From NCBI RefSeq assembly GCF_041734735.1, contig NC_134883.1:22262747-22326746 (forward strand): a stretch of DNA of 64,000 nt, written 5' to 3'. Each line of letters opens with the position of its first letter. Within the stretch, counting starts at the first letter, position 1. Positions 37,399 through 48,951 of the stretch are shown in pieces. The notes below the pieces were generated by a model. It made no database searches. It was not told the origin of the DNA and worked only from the letters and a program-made list of their open reading frames with translations. The DNA is from Babylonia areolata. Lineage: Eukaryota; Mollusca; Gastropoda; Neogastropoda; Buccinidae. The position numbers and the translations under genes were made by a program.

Positions 37399-38108
37399 GT
37401 GTGTCACGGCAGTCAGTGTGTGAGTGTGTGTGCGGAGGGTTATACATCAATTGCCGCCCGCTGTCTTTTTCCATCTTTTGTAGAGTCCATCTCTGCTCCT
37501 GATCAGTTTCTTGGTGTTGTAATCCACCCATGGCTTGCTGTTCTTCCGTTGGTCGGAGGGTGGTGACTGGAATGTGTGCCTCGACAGACGAGTGGAGTTT
37601 TTCCTTCAGTTCTGTCCACACTTCTTCTGGATCACTTTTGTCATTGTACTTTGATATAATGTCATCAGACAGCTGTTTGGTAGCTCGACGTAGATTTGGC
37701 CAGTCAGCCTTGTTGTACTGTGGGACAGGCCGTCGGGTCTGCTTTTGGTGGACTGGGTGGGTTTGGAATTCCATGTATGGGATGTCATGGTCTGAGAGTT
37801 CTGGCATGCTCTCAACCCTGGGAACAAGTGAGGGATGATTTGGAAGGAACAGATCAAGGGTGTTTTCTCCTCTTGTGGGAAAGGTCACCATCTGTTCCAG
37901 GCCGAGGTCTTGGATGGTGTCTATGAACTTGTGGTGGAGGGTTGGGTACCTGGAGGTGAACTTCAGTCTGACATTGACCCAGTCCATGACTGGGAAGTTG
38001 AAATCCCCGCCAATGACAATATGGGCTCCAGTGGCCACCGCTCGTCGGGTAGATATAGTGTTCATAATTCCTCTGATGGGTTTAACGACAATAAATGAGT
38101 TTTCTGAG

Positions 38109-38111
<3 letters not shown>
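35190..38111 (-). mobile_element. Near full-length but rearranged LINE (endonuclease plus reverse transcriptase)
   Basis: Read on minus. The endonuclease C-terminal half lies at about 37500-38050 (IGGDFNFPVMDW; ELSDHD). Reverse transcriptase lies at about 36240-37080 (NPSKAPRPDRITPRLLKE; ENYRPISLTSVPCKILEH; DFSKAFAKDYHSLL). C-terminal blocks are at 35190-35700 (HAARWVVNCHRH; SFFPRTARDWNSLP). The region past ANRQ near 36240 is decayed. Between endonuclease and RT sits an out-of-order piece (about 37160-37330: KLDFTQHIENICAKANKT; KELAYKAMVRPIVEYG) that belongs after the RT core, next to a GT array. The element is therefore a chimera or carries an insertion from a related copy. Jockey/CR1-like non-LTR group; inactive. 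Confidence 0.85.
37349..37394. repeat. GT microsatellite inside the LINE remnant
   Basis: Uninterrupted GT array separating the endonuclease part from the out-of-order C-terminal piece. Confidence 0.9.

Positions 38112-38178
<67 letters not shown>
38112..38178. repeat. CA microsatellite at the 5' edge of the LINE remnant
   Basis: About 33 CA units directly next to the truncated endonuclease coding region. Confidence 0.9.
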
Positions 38179-38180
<2 letters not shown>

Positions 38181-38461
38181 CACCACAGGCATTTTTTTTT
38201 TTTTTAATTTGAAAAATGCATGCGGACTGATACGGTCAACTCGTTGAGGCTGTACGTTCCGCTGTTTTGTGACAAAAATAACAGTGCTCTCATATTTATG
38301 TTCAATTTGCTTTTCATTTTCCAAATTGATAGTAAAGATAGTTGTTTCCTGTTTCTGCTGTTTTGTTTAGTGTTTAGCATCCTAAATTTCTTAAAGTGCC
38401 ATCGGTAAATATCTCCAGGAATTTAGTACGCTTAAATAGGACTATACCCTACTTTTTTGTG

Positions 38462-38822
38462 CTGCCCCATCATCTCATCTGCACAGTTTCAGTGGCATTA
38501 CTCCCACGCCACTCATTCCGAGTCCCCCATACACAGCCAAACCCGGGTTCATAAGTTGCAACCCCAGTCAACCAGGCCCGGAAGATACAGACACTTGCAG
38601 TGTTGGTCAGGAAATTTGAGCAACACACCCAAAGACGCATTCGTGAAGTGGATGATACTCGACTGTGTGGTCCCAGTCTTCCCATAAGCCCAAATCACAC
38701 TCAACGCTGGGTTGGAGCCGGCCGCGGGCCAAACTGAAAACCCACCTCTGCTGGTATTCGAACCCAAGTCCTCCCAGCCGACAGTCCGCGATGTTAACCA
38801 CTTAGCCACGGTGGCTGGTCCT
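38462..38822 (-). mobile_element. SINE family A, internally shortened copy
   Basis: On minus, the tRNA-like head lies at about 38740-38820 with a GGTTCGAATACC-like B box. The first body part runs to GGGCCTGGTTGAC and then jumps to the distal 3' part (GTGTATGGGGG.., GGGAGTAATGCCACTGAAAC, ATGATGGGGCAGC). About 500 bp of the long form is absent, although both ends match the long copy at 51778-52654. Confidence 0.85.
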
Positions 38823-39141
38823 GCTAATGATTTTGCCTACTGGTTTAATGACTCGTGGCAGTCCTGATTAGTCAGAGACCTGTTTCTGTTTTGTGCTAAT
38901 GATTTTGTAACAACTCGTGACAACCTTCTCTCTCTCTTTCTCTCTTCATACGACGCCCTTGTGCATGTGATGCTGTTAGTGAGAATGCTGTCAATCAATG
39001 AACAATAATATTTACTGTGCATCTTTTCATTAATAAAAAGATAAATGATAATTAATTAAAATCAAAATATATAACATAGGGTTTTATCCGCTGTGTACGG
39101 ATGCCGAATGGTGAGTTAATTTCGGATGGAGATATCTCTCG

Positions 39142-39144
<3 letters not shown>

Positions 39145-39182
<38 letters not shown>

Positions 39183-39575
39183 GGCGTGGATATGCGCACG
39201 TGTGTGTGGTGTGTGTCACGTGTGTGTGTGTGTGTGTGTGTCTGTCTGTGATTGTGTGTGTATGTGTGTGAGAGTGAGAGTGAGAGTGAGAAAGAGTGCT
39301 AGTGTGAGTTTGAGAGAGTTAGATTGTGAAACAGAGACAGAGTATGTGTGTGTGTGTGTGTGTGTGCGCGCGCGCGCGCGTGTGTGTGTGAGTGTTTGTG
39401 TGTGTGTGTGAGTGTGTGTGTGTGTTTGCTTGCATGTGTGCACACGTGTGTGTGTGGTGTGTGTGTGTGTGTGTGTCTGTCTGTCTGTGATTGTGTGTGT
39501 ATGTGTGTGAGAGTTAGAATGAGAGTGAGAAAGAGTGCTAGTGTGAGTTTGATAGTTAGTTTGTGAAACAGAGTA

Positions 39576-39622
<47 letters not shown>
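39145..39622. repeat. GT-rich block with a ~240-bp tandem duplication
   Basis: The string GATTGTGTGTGTATGTGTG followed by GAGTGAGAAAGAGTGCTAG occurs near 39249 and again near 39488, with matching GT arrays and a GTGAAACAGAG block after each. Confidence 0.8.
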
Positions 39623-39624
<2 letters not shown>

Positions 39625-39819
39625 CAGTGTGTGTGAAAGCAATTAGATAAACAGTTAAAATTGATAAAAGAGTTGGGGGGGTTTCTGACAGTATTTCATA
39701 TATTTTGAAAGAGGTGCCTTAGGAAGAAACATATAGACCCCAATTCTCAGCTTTTTAGACATTAATTTGGATGTTTACACTGCTCGTTTACGTATTTACG
39801 TTTTTTTTTCCTGAAAGCC

Positions 39820-40896
39820 TTGAACCCCTAGGCTGCCTATATGACGAGATAACTCGTCATGGAAAGCATGTACGCTTCGCTGCCACAATGACGAGATAAC
39901 TCGTCATCAAAATATTCTGACTTTTCCCTGCTTTGCATTCAGTTCGTTGAAAAAAATGCTGGTAGCTTTAGCTTGAGAAATCTTTCTAGATTCTATTCAT
40001 AGCTAGAAACACCATCTGCGTCATAAGGCAGTCCTTATTTGAACGTTTCGGTTGGGTTACTGGCCGCAGTCTTTGCCTGGCTCCTCTCCTCGCTCGCTCA
40101 ACAAAATGTCGGACTGACTCTATGCTCAAGACATGCGATTGTGGCGAACTAAATCAACCAAGATTACTTTCTTTAGCTGAGGCTCAGAAAGAATTGAAGC
40201 ATTAATTCGAAGGAGAAGACAGTGGTGAACATTTATAGGACGATTTGATAGAAAATTAAGGGAGCAATCAAGAGAGTGGCCAAGATACGTCTATCAGTGT
40301 GATGCCGGCTGTTCAGCTCAAGCAGACGACAGAAGTCACCGAATTTTTAGCAGGACACAGTGTGGTCTATTTTCTTGGCACTCAGCCAACACAGTCTGAT
40401 GAGAACTGGATAAAGTGACCATGTGAAAGGGGTGAAGTGGAGGGGGGTGGGGACTGAGGGGGCGTGGCCTCACATCCATATCATCACTTGCAGAAGTCAC
40501 AATGCATTATGTATCTATTTCTTTTTCAGTTTTTTTATATTGTGGTTGTTCTAGTATGATTTTGTGTGTGCAGATATCCATTTGTCCAGAAAATATGATA
40601 TTTTAGTGCAAATTACCTGACTAATGTTTGTAATGAACAAGTTGAAAATGTGACAAAAAACAAAACACTGATTTCAAAACAACAGCATGTCACTAAAATA
40701 TATATTTAATGGGAAAACATCATGTCTTTTGTATTCTTTATTCATTTCCATTTCAGAAAATATATACTTTTATGGGTCCTTCTCCAATAACAAAGAGCAC
40801 AGATTTTTTTGAAAATTTATACCCGTTTTTTGGGAAAAAAAACCCTGGCAAATAGATTTCACTTAAATCTTATTTTCCTGGCAGTGAAAGGGTTAA
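39820..40896. mobile_element. TTAA-type non-autonomous DNA element with paired near-palindromes
   Basis: About 1.08 kb. The right end reads, as reverse complement, TTAACCCTTTCACTGCCAG; the left end reads TTGAACCCCTAGGCTGCC. These are imperfect terminal inverted repeats with TTAA or its decayed form outside. The 20-bp string ATGACGAGATAACTCGTCAT (8-bp arms) occurs exactly twice near the left end, at 39841-39860 and 39888-39907. No transposase ORF is seen. The superfamily (piggyBac-like) is inferred from TTAA only. Confidence 0.6.
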
Positions 40897-41789
40897 CTTT
40901 TAGCCAGCCAGAAGGACTGCCGACCCTTTTGACTTAAAGCTTTGGAGTCTCATAATCAACTAGCTTATTTTCTTTCCAGTGAGGATGGAACTTTCAAGTC
41001 AGTTGAGAGCAAAAATTTAAAATAGTGATGCTGTACATGAACTGTTTGCTTTCTCACAAAATGCCACAAGCGTTCCAAATGAAGCAGGCTGTTTGACAAA
41101 AGATTCCCATTGCGCTTTTTATCCAATCAGATTCATGAATGTTTTACATATATTAATCATTTGTCTATTTATTTTTTATTTGTTTATTTTTGTTTGTTTT
41201 ATTTTTTGTTTCCTCATCTCATTCATTCCATCCTCTTTGTATGCCTGTCTCCTTCTCTGTCTCAGTCGTCTCTGTCCCTGTCTGAGTGTCTTTACTTTGC
41301 GTTTGTGAAAGCATAAATACTTGCACTATTGTATTTATGGGCATTGTCTGACTGTTTTAGAGCCCAAGTACGTTTCCACTTCTATCTAACATCTCCTTGT
41401 CAATGGTTTCCCCCTCTCTTCCCTCTCTCATGTCATTTGGCTGGCTCTTAAGGCCTATCATGCCAGTTGGGTTTGTGCATAGGTCAGGCATCTGCCCTAA
41501 AAGGCAGAAAAAAAAGGTGTATTAAATGGATCAGTCCACATGATTTGATGCCTCCTTGTAACAGAATCTGAAGTTTATAAATTCTGAACATAGTGTTGTA
41601 ACTGGTGCCCTTATTTTGCTTTGAGAATAATTTTCATTTCTTCTTCATGTAATGTTCTTTTAGCTATTCGATCTAACAAACAATTTTGGGCCACAAGAAT
41701 ATCAACAGCTGTTACAACAAACACATTTTGTTTGTTTTAAATCACCAGGATCATCATTGGAGGATGCAGCACTTGTTGGTCTCCATTCC

Positions 41790-41832
<43 letters not shown>

Positions 41833-42184
41833 CCTATGTGTCCATGTGTGTCTATGTGTGCAGAAAGAGAATGGTGTATAGCAGACATTTGGTGATACGG
41901 ATACAAAGAAGAAGTGTGTGCTTCTGTGTGTGCTTCTGTGTCTGTGTCTGTGCAGATTCAAACAATCAACAGATATGTATTTGTTGATTCATTCTATAAA
42001 TTAGGTTGTGTCCTGCTTCGTGTTATCAGAGCGGACACTGCTGTAGATCTCAGGAGATATAAATGTATGGCTTCATGACAACTTGATATTGATAGTTCCT
42101 TGTGACTGCTGGTACAAGAGGCTCAGATAAAATCTGGTGTGGTCATGGAAGTGGGGATGAGTGGCATGGCAGTTGATTGAACAG

Positions 42185-42250
<66 letters not shown>

Positions 42251-42410
42251 TACAATCAGATGTTTCAATGTTTTATCACAGATCATTTCTTTTACCAAAA
42301 ATTAGGCATAGCAAACTGTTTGCAAGTCTTTTTCTTCGTGTATTCAAGATAAATTCTACATTAATTAATTCTCACAACATCTATTACATACAAGTAAAAA
42401 GTGTATAAAA

Positions 42411-42468
<58 letters not shown>

Positions 42469-42523
42469 AATCACACACACACACACACAGATATCATTAA
42501 TGATCTTCATGGTGGACCCTGAA
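40897..42523. other. Intergenic stretch with microsatellites and a diverged family E repeat
   Basis: A diverged family E copy lies at about 41449-41580 (GTCAGGCATCTGCC; GATGCCTCCTTG). Microsatellites: GT about 41792-41828, CA about 42188-42248, CT then CA about 42415-42467. No gene recognised. Confidence 0.55.
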
Positions 42524-42980
42524 TTATCTTAAATCATCATCATCAAAAAGATCTCCTATGTTTGAGAGCATAGGCATCGTCTCATTGTGAACCTCAGCCT
42601 CCACTAGATATCCTAAATACCCTGAGTCTTCAGTAAAATCATCTGAATCATCTTCATCATTTTGAACTATTTGTACAGAACTAGCCCTTTGTTCATCCAT
42701 TGCAGCTGGTTCTGCCACAGTCATGTGAGATGATGGTACATACTTAGTTGAATCATGTACATCTGAGATGTTAGTCATACCAGCTGGCAGAGGGTTCAGT
42801 TCCTGAAAGCAACAAATTATGTTTTATATTCAACAGGAATAGCTTACACATGATACTACAAATACACACATTTGCACTTTCACAAAAAACACATGCACAC
42901 ACACACATACACAATCACACACACATGGCACACACTCATCACACACATACATGCACAGGCACTCATGAACACACAAGCAT

Positions 42981-43030
<50 letters not shown>

Positions 43031-43509
43031 CACAGCACAGCACAGCACAGCACATGAGTATGCTTATTCACATATTCATGTTTTGAAATAACTGAGCTAT
43101 GCCACACTTAAAAAGTGTGTGATGACAGTGATCAGCATAATAACAACTACACTTGCTCTCTCCATATTTTTCTTTCCATTGAATGTTTTCCCAAAGAAAT
43201 TAGTGAATCATGCAATCAACTGCCTGAGACAAAAAATCAGAATCACACCAACAAACAAACGCTACAAAGAAATACCTAAGGTGAGATACAGTGTGGTGCA
43301 AGTATTAATATAAGAAAATTTAATACAATATTGTGCATCTCCAGTTTTCTTTGGTTGATTTATACATACCCTGTACTTGTACAGCCAAAGGGCAAGCACT
43401 GTAATGGGGTCAGAGGGCTGAAGCTCAGTGATTTTTGCCAAACCCAATGGCAACACCTGGCCCAACTCTCGCTGCAGGTATCCAGTATCCCCCACATCTT
43501 TCACTTCAC
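42524..43509 (-). CDS. Dpy-30-motif protein, last two exons (5' exon not found)
   Basis: Minus-strand exons 43370-43509 and 42524-42802 join in frame with GT-AG splice sites; the stop is at 42524-42526. The first exon encodes a Dpy-30 motif: GDTGYLQRELGQVLPLGLAK, then a few residues on, PSDPITVLALWLYKYR. This is the short helix pair used for docking or dimerisation in COMPASS subunit DPY30, in adenylate kinase 7 and in DYDC-type axonemal proteins. The second exon (92 codons) is acidic and probably disordered, ending in a cluster of Asp (FDDDDLR). The exon entered at 43509 starts in phase 1, so at least one upstream coding exon is missing; I could not place it with confidence. It is too short for adenylate kinase 7 as seen. 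It is not DPY30 itself, which ends soon after the motif; DYDC-like is possible. Confidence 0.75.
42969..43052. repeat. CA array followed by CAGCA pentanucleotide run
   Basis: A CA array (about 42979-43028) passes directly into five CAGCA-type pentamers, in the intergenic or intron side of the Dpy-30 gene. Confidence 0.9.
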
Positions 43510-46500
43510 CTGCTCACCAATGATGTGTTTATCTGTTAACACTGGCAGTGAAAAGTACACTTCCAAATTCTGAATAGTTTTTATACCTCACCTCATCGCC
43601 CCCCCCACCCCACCCCCACCTCCTCCCCTTTCCCCACAAAAAAAAACTCCTGATATACTCAATATTGTGTGATTTGTTCCTTTTTTTTCTTTTTAGATGA
43701 CAGTAAGTCATGTAAACTATAAAATAAAACTAACAATGTATCACCCTTTCATCAGTCTAATTCTTTGAAAAAAAGATAATAGTATTTTAATCAGTATATT
43801 TTACACTGTACTGAATTACAAAAAACAAAAACAACAACTAACAACAACAACAAAAAACAAAAACAAAATCACACACACACACACACACACAAAGTCAATA
43901 TCTTCCATAAAGGCCTAGAAGCTGAGAACTATCCATCCAATCACAACTATGTGACCTGCCCTCACTGTGACTGCTATGTGCATTATTTTGGGCTGAGTCA
44001 TACCTTTCGTTTGGCAACCATTATGATTGTGTGTGTGTGTGTGTGCGAGTTCGTTTGTGTGTGTGAGGAATTACCATGTGCACTTTTATATGTCTTTACA
44101 CTACAATGTAGAATCAAAATACCTCCAAATTCCCCTGTAAAAACAGATAGATGAATAAATTATAAAAGGGGGGGGGGGGATAAATTGGTGTACACACACA
44201 CACACATCGCTCAAAACCTGACCTTCCTGGCATGCATTTTCATCCATTACGTTCCAAAAGAAACATCACAAGCTGAACCAAACACAACTCGTTATGTTCG
44301 TCTCGATTCATCTGATTGGCATTCGATCCACTGTACGATGTCTGACGGAGTTCCAGTCAATAGTTAAAACACAACCAACTAAACCAATAATCTCAAATTG
44401 TTGCATGCTTTTACATACAAATAGGTAGGTTACTCGACTCGAGTTTCTTTGTTTTGATACTTAACATGATAATCACGTGTGCTCCCGTTTTGTTTTGCCT
44501 TTTCTTTGTATTACTTGAGTGTTTCTGCTTTTCCTCGTCTGCTTTGCGCTCTCATTTTGAGTTGCTATCGTAAACACTGAGGGAGGTATTTGACTTGTCC
44601 GTATTTCAGAAGCTGTTTATAAAGAAAACGACATAAATTATTTCTGAATGTGCAACAGTCAGTAAATCATATACGTTTCAACGACTGAAAGCTAAATTTT
44701 TTTCAGATGAAATCAACTTCGGATGTTAATGTGAATTATAAAATAATGGACAATAACTACCCCACTCATGAAAGACAACTCGTATCATTTTATTCGTGGA
44801 TTCTCGTTGGCGCATGTAGTACCATGATCCATTCAGTTGTCCAATCTGTGTCATCAATCACTGACACACACACACACACACCATTAACACCAAGTTATTC
44901 AAAACCTCAGACACAGCATCATAATTATTTTATCGTACAATAACATGCCATGTTTAGGAAACAACTTTTGTAAATGTTTTTGGCAAGGGGGAAAACAAAA
45001 GTGAAGAAGGCAAGAAAAATTCAGAAAAAGGCTAACTCATGTCGTCTAAGTTGAAGCACAAAGAAAAAGACAGAATACGGCTATGTTGTGTATATGTGTG
45101 CGCGCGCACGCGCGTGATTGTAATATTTTTCATCGTTCAATTTAAAGGGAGCAAACCAAGGTACTACGTTCTCTCTCACTCCTTCAGGTTAAACACGTCC
45201 GCACAGAGGCGCCTCCACACCACCATACCGCTCGAACACATACGCAATAGAAGAGGAGGGGTCACTGACCTATAAACACGATCTCAGTGAATACGATCTC
45301 AGTGGGAGGGGTGCAGGGAAGGAGAGAGAGAAGGGAAGAGAGACAGACAGAGACTGTGTGTGTGAGTGTGTGTGTTTTCTTTTATTTGTATCCGCTAGTG
45401 TTTGTGACGGTGGCAGCGTAGCCTTGGCAGACCTCAATAGTTTGGGCCTACTTCGAGCTGACCAGGCCTTCAGAAAGGAACTCTGGCACGTTCTTTCTTG
45501 CTGGGGCATTTAGCCTTATGTGCTGCTACCGAACCATCGAAGCATCCACTGAGATACAGACCTTGCAGTGACAGATTTACCCATCGGTTGTGGCTAACCC
45601 GGCAAGCCAAAACCTGTCTTTACAAGCTATTTGTCCCATTTTATCAACATACGTAATAGAAAAAAAAAAAAAAAAAAAAAAATATATATATATACATTGA
45701 GATACAGAGACACTATGGCAGATGGATGGATTTAAAGACAGCTATATGGGATTAAAGCCTAAGCTTGCGATGCAGCGGACAGGCAGGTGGCTGTACCAAG
45801 GTGCACTGTTTCATCAAAGCATTATTGGGGTTTAGCGACTCCCTTGTATGTTTCACTTTCATCATGTGCCCTGTAATTAGTACACTGCCTATCTTGTGAC
45901 CCAGCAACCTTGTTACCGCCATTGTAGTAACCCCTTCCTCCCCCAAAACACACACCTCCACCAGCCTCACTCCCCCATGGTCCACCCCACCCCACACATC
46001 ATTCCACCAGCACAAAACTGACATGAATGACACCAGACCACATGTCTAATTGTAAATGTGTGTCCTGCTAAAACGTGCTCATTATCTGATTGACAGCACT
46101 TCTCATTTCACTTGTCCACACCTAACGCTTAGCAATCCTGTGGTGTTCACATTCATGTTCCACCTTCCACCCAACACACACACTTATGCATTCTTGCACA
46201 AAAGATTTGCTGGAAAATATCCAACCAATGCTGCCATGCAGAAGAGATATAAGCTTGTTTTAATGCTTCTGGATTTTTTTTCCCCTTGTATGCACAACGC
46301 TTTCCTTGTGTGTACATGTATCTGCATGTGTAAGACATAGCCCCTAAATAACTTCATTTTTTCCCCTCAAGATCTGCCTCTCTTCCTTCTCCTTTACCTA
46401 CATCTTTTCTTCACACATCCCTTTTCTTTTCACTGAATATAATAACCAGGTATGTAAACAGTTTGATGTCCACAAACCTGAAAAAAACCACATTTGTATC

Positions 46501-47337
46501 CACTGTTATTTTGATACCTTCTGATGGTGGGGTGTATTTTAGCGTTTGCACAAACACCTCTTCAGTTAAGAAATTACTTCCTGATGTACTTTCTTCAAAT
46601 TCCAGAGACAAGTTAAGTCTAGCATGGTTTTTTTGTTTTGTTTTTAAAGGGGGGTGGGGGTGATGAGTGGTGTGGACAATGTACCAAATCAGTGCTTTCT
46701 CAGAGTGACATTACTGTCATGCTGCTTGTCTCCTCCATATGCAGGCTTATTTTGTTACTCTCCAAACACAGTCTACCACAGGAACTAATGTCAGATTGCT
46801 TTCAAAAGAAGACCCTGTACTTCTCCCAAGTCACTTTGTTGGGATTGAATATTGCCCGTGCAATTCTGTTTCTTTACCATGCAGAGCTCACTATAAACAA
46901 AACAACTCACCGATCATGTTGTTTTTTTTATCAGTAAGCTGGACTGAATGTTTCCCTCAGATGTCACTGTAATATATATGTATGTTTATATTAATGTGTG
47001 TATGCACATGTGTGCACGAATGCACATGTTTGTGGCATTGAGGATTCCAACAACAGTGAGATACTAGCAAGAGTGGTGTACATTATCTTGTTTCCTATGC
47101 AGATTATGCAGCTTGGTGACTGCCCATTTTTTGTCATTTTGAGCACATACAGTTTACTCATTGGTGAAGTGATGAGTTAATAATAGTTTGCACAGGACAG
47201 GAATGTCAGACCCTTGCCGGAGTCTGCACTAGTTGGGTCACGGTTAAGTATGTGTAATTAAAATATTGATTGTAAAGTCAACTGATAAGCCCATCAGATG
47301 TTGACAGACAATTGCACAGTCAGTATGATTGCTTACT
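43510..47337. other. Upstream region of the Dpy-30-motif gene, no placed exon
   Basis: Should contain the missing 5' exon(s) of the Dpy-30-motif gene. Visible features are a CA array (43870-43891), short GT/CA runs, poly-A 45660-45682 followed by TA, and a GC-richer patch near 45170-45510. Open frames at 45270-45509 and 45752-46033 have no recognisable domain. Confidence 0.4.
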
Positions 47338-48130
47338 GGACCAGCCACCGTGGTTAGTGTTACAGACTGACGGTTGGAAGATTCAGGTTTGATTCTCAGC
47401 TGAGGTGATTGGGGTTTTTTTGGCCTGAGCTGAGTGTTAGGGGCTTAATGGGGAGACTGGACCAGAAGTCATGTTGAGTATCATTCACTTCACAGATGCA
47501 TCTTTCAATGTGTTGTTCAAATTTCCAGACAAAGGTTGCAAGTGTCTAACTCTCAGGCCTGGTTAATGCCAGGATATCATAAAAATTCATGAACAGTCTT
47601 GTTATTTAGTCCCAAACCTAAAATGGACCTCCACAGCAGCATCGTCATTCAGCATCAATATAGAAATAAAAAAGAAATCTCAAATTCTGTAGCCTTTCAT
47701 ACACTGCTCTCATGGTGACCTTGGGCTCTCCCTTTCATTTCCATGACAAGGAGAATCACGTTGAAAGCCTTTGATAGATTCAAGGGGGACTGTCACTTGA
47801 TGGTCATGGTGGCCATCCCTGCACTGGGGGGGGGGGGGGGGAGCTCACTCAGTCTGGTTCCATGACTAAGCGATTATTGTCGTCAGTATGGGGCTGTCAT
47901 GCGTATGCTAAATCGTAACAGGCACTACTGAACTGCCACTAAAGTGACACAGCAGTAGTGCAGGGTTTCCTATGGTGTGTGGCCTCCTGGAGACCTAACA
48001 TCAATGTTTTCCTGTGGGACTACCAATGCTGGAACTGCGACAGACAAACTCAAGTTAGCTGTGTATGGGGCACTTGGACTGAGGGCATGGGAATATTGCC
48101 ACTGAAACTGTGATGATGGTGCAGCAAAAA
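47338..48130 (+). mobile_element. SINE family A, long but old copy
   Basis: Starts at the decayed tRNA-like head (CAGCCACCGTGG.., B box near 47388 reads GGTTTGATTCTC). It follows the long-form body in order: GCCTGGTTAATGCCAGGATA; CCAAACCTAAAATGGACCTC; a poly-G (47826-47842); TGGCCTCCTGG..ACCTAACATC; TTGCCACTGAAACTGTGATG; GGTGCAGCAAAA. It is more diverged than 51778-52654, so older. Confidence 0.85.
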
Positions 48131-48607
48131 TTCAATTCAATGTCCTAAATTCTTTTCCTTTTCTATTTTGCTTGGACTACATGTGTACAGATCTAAGATT
48201 GAAAGTGCTCACGTGTAACTGCCTCAAAATCATCCAGGTAATGACTTATGACCAGAAGCTGACTGTTTCTGAAGTATAAACTATTCACTTGAAGGTCAAC
48301 AGTGAAATACGTCATGCATGCTGGTGATTTTGAAGAAAATGGAATATCCAACGATACACCAAATCTTCGTATTATACCATTGCCAATGTTTTTTTAACAG
48401 TACATGTGGACACGCAAAAAATAAAGTTTTGCAGTTGCTTCAACTTTTCTTCAGGGTTAAAAACTACCACAGATGAAAGAGCATTGTATAAACACAAATC
48501 AGCAGAATTTCCCTCTCTGTCTTGAGAATGGTGCAGATGGAAAGCTATTTACTATGATTTTTCTGTTGCCCTTAAAATAGTGCCCACATTATTTGTCTTC
48601 CTTCCAT

Positions 48608-48770
48608 CCCCCTTCAAGGCCTGATCAGCACAATGGGTTTATGTGAAGGTCAAGCACCTGCTTCCCAACCCCTCTCCTCCCCCAGCATATGTGGTGAAAC
48701 ATATATGGATCAGTCCGCATGCTTTGACACCTGGAAACTCAAACAGAACCTCCCCCTTCACCAATGTCTC
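48608..48770 (+). repeat. Diverged family E repeat
   Basis: CAAGGCCTGATCAGCACAATG, then ATATGGATCAGTCCG and GACACCTGGAAACTCAAAC, matches the family E order seen at 3581 and 41449 with many changes. Confidence 0.5.
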
Positions 48771-48917
48771 ACTGAATTTTTCTTTTTAATCTTTCTGTTT
48801 GACAGTCAGTTCAAACATGAATGTAAATATGTGCAAAAACCTTAAATTACCACAGACAGGGTGAAAGATTAAAATGAAGTAAACACAAGTCAGTTTACTT
48901 TTTCCAAAGTGACAATA

Positions 48918-48923
48918 TTTATT
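48918..48923 (-). terminator. Polyadenylation signal (AATAAA) for RSL24D1
   Basis: AATAAA on minus about 30 bases after the RSL24D1 stop codon, a compact 3' UTR. Confidence 0.7.
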
Positions 48924-48951
48924 CATGTACAAGAACTTTCTGCAGTTTGTT

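Noticed and set aside
44000-44040. Minus-strand ATG followed by a GTATGA donor as the missing Dpy-30 first exon
   Set aside because: It ends in phase 0, while the known exon entered at 43509 needs phase 1.
45752-46033. 93-codon minus ORF in the Dpy-30 upstream region
   Set aside because: No domain, no splice context and low-complexity edges; also tested as the missing Dpy-30 exon, but no suitable phase-1 donor was found.
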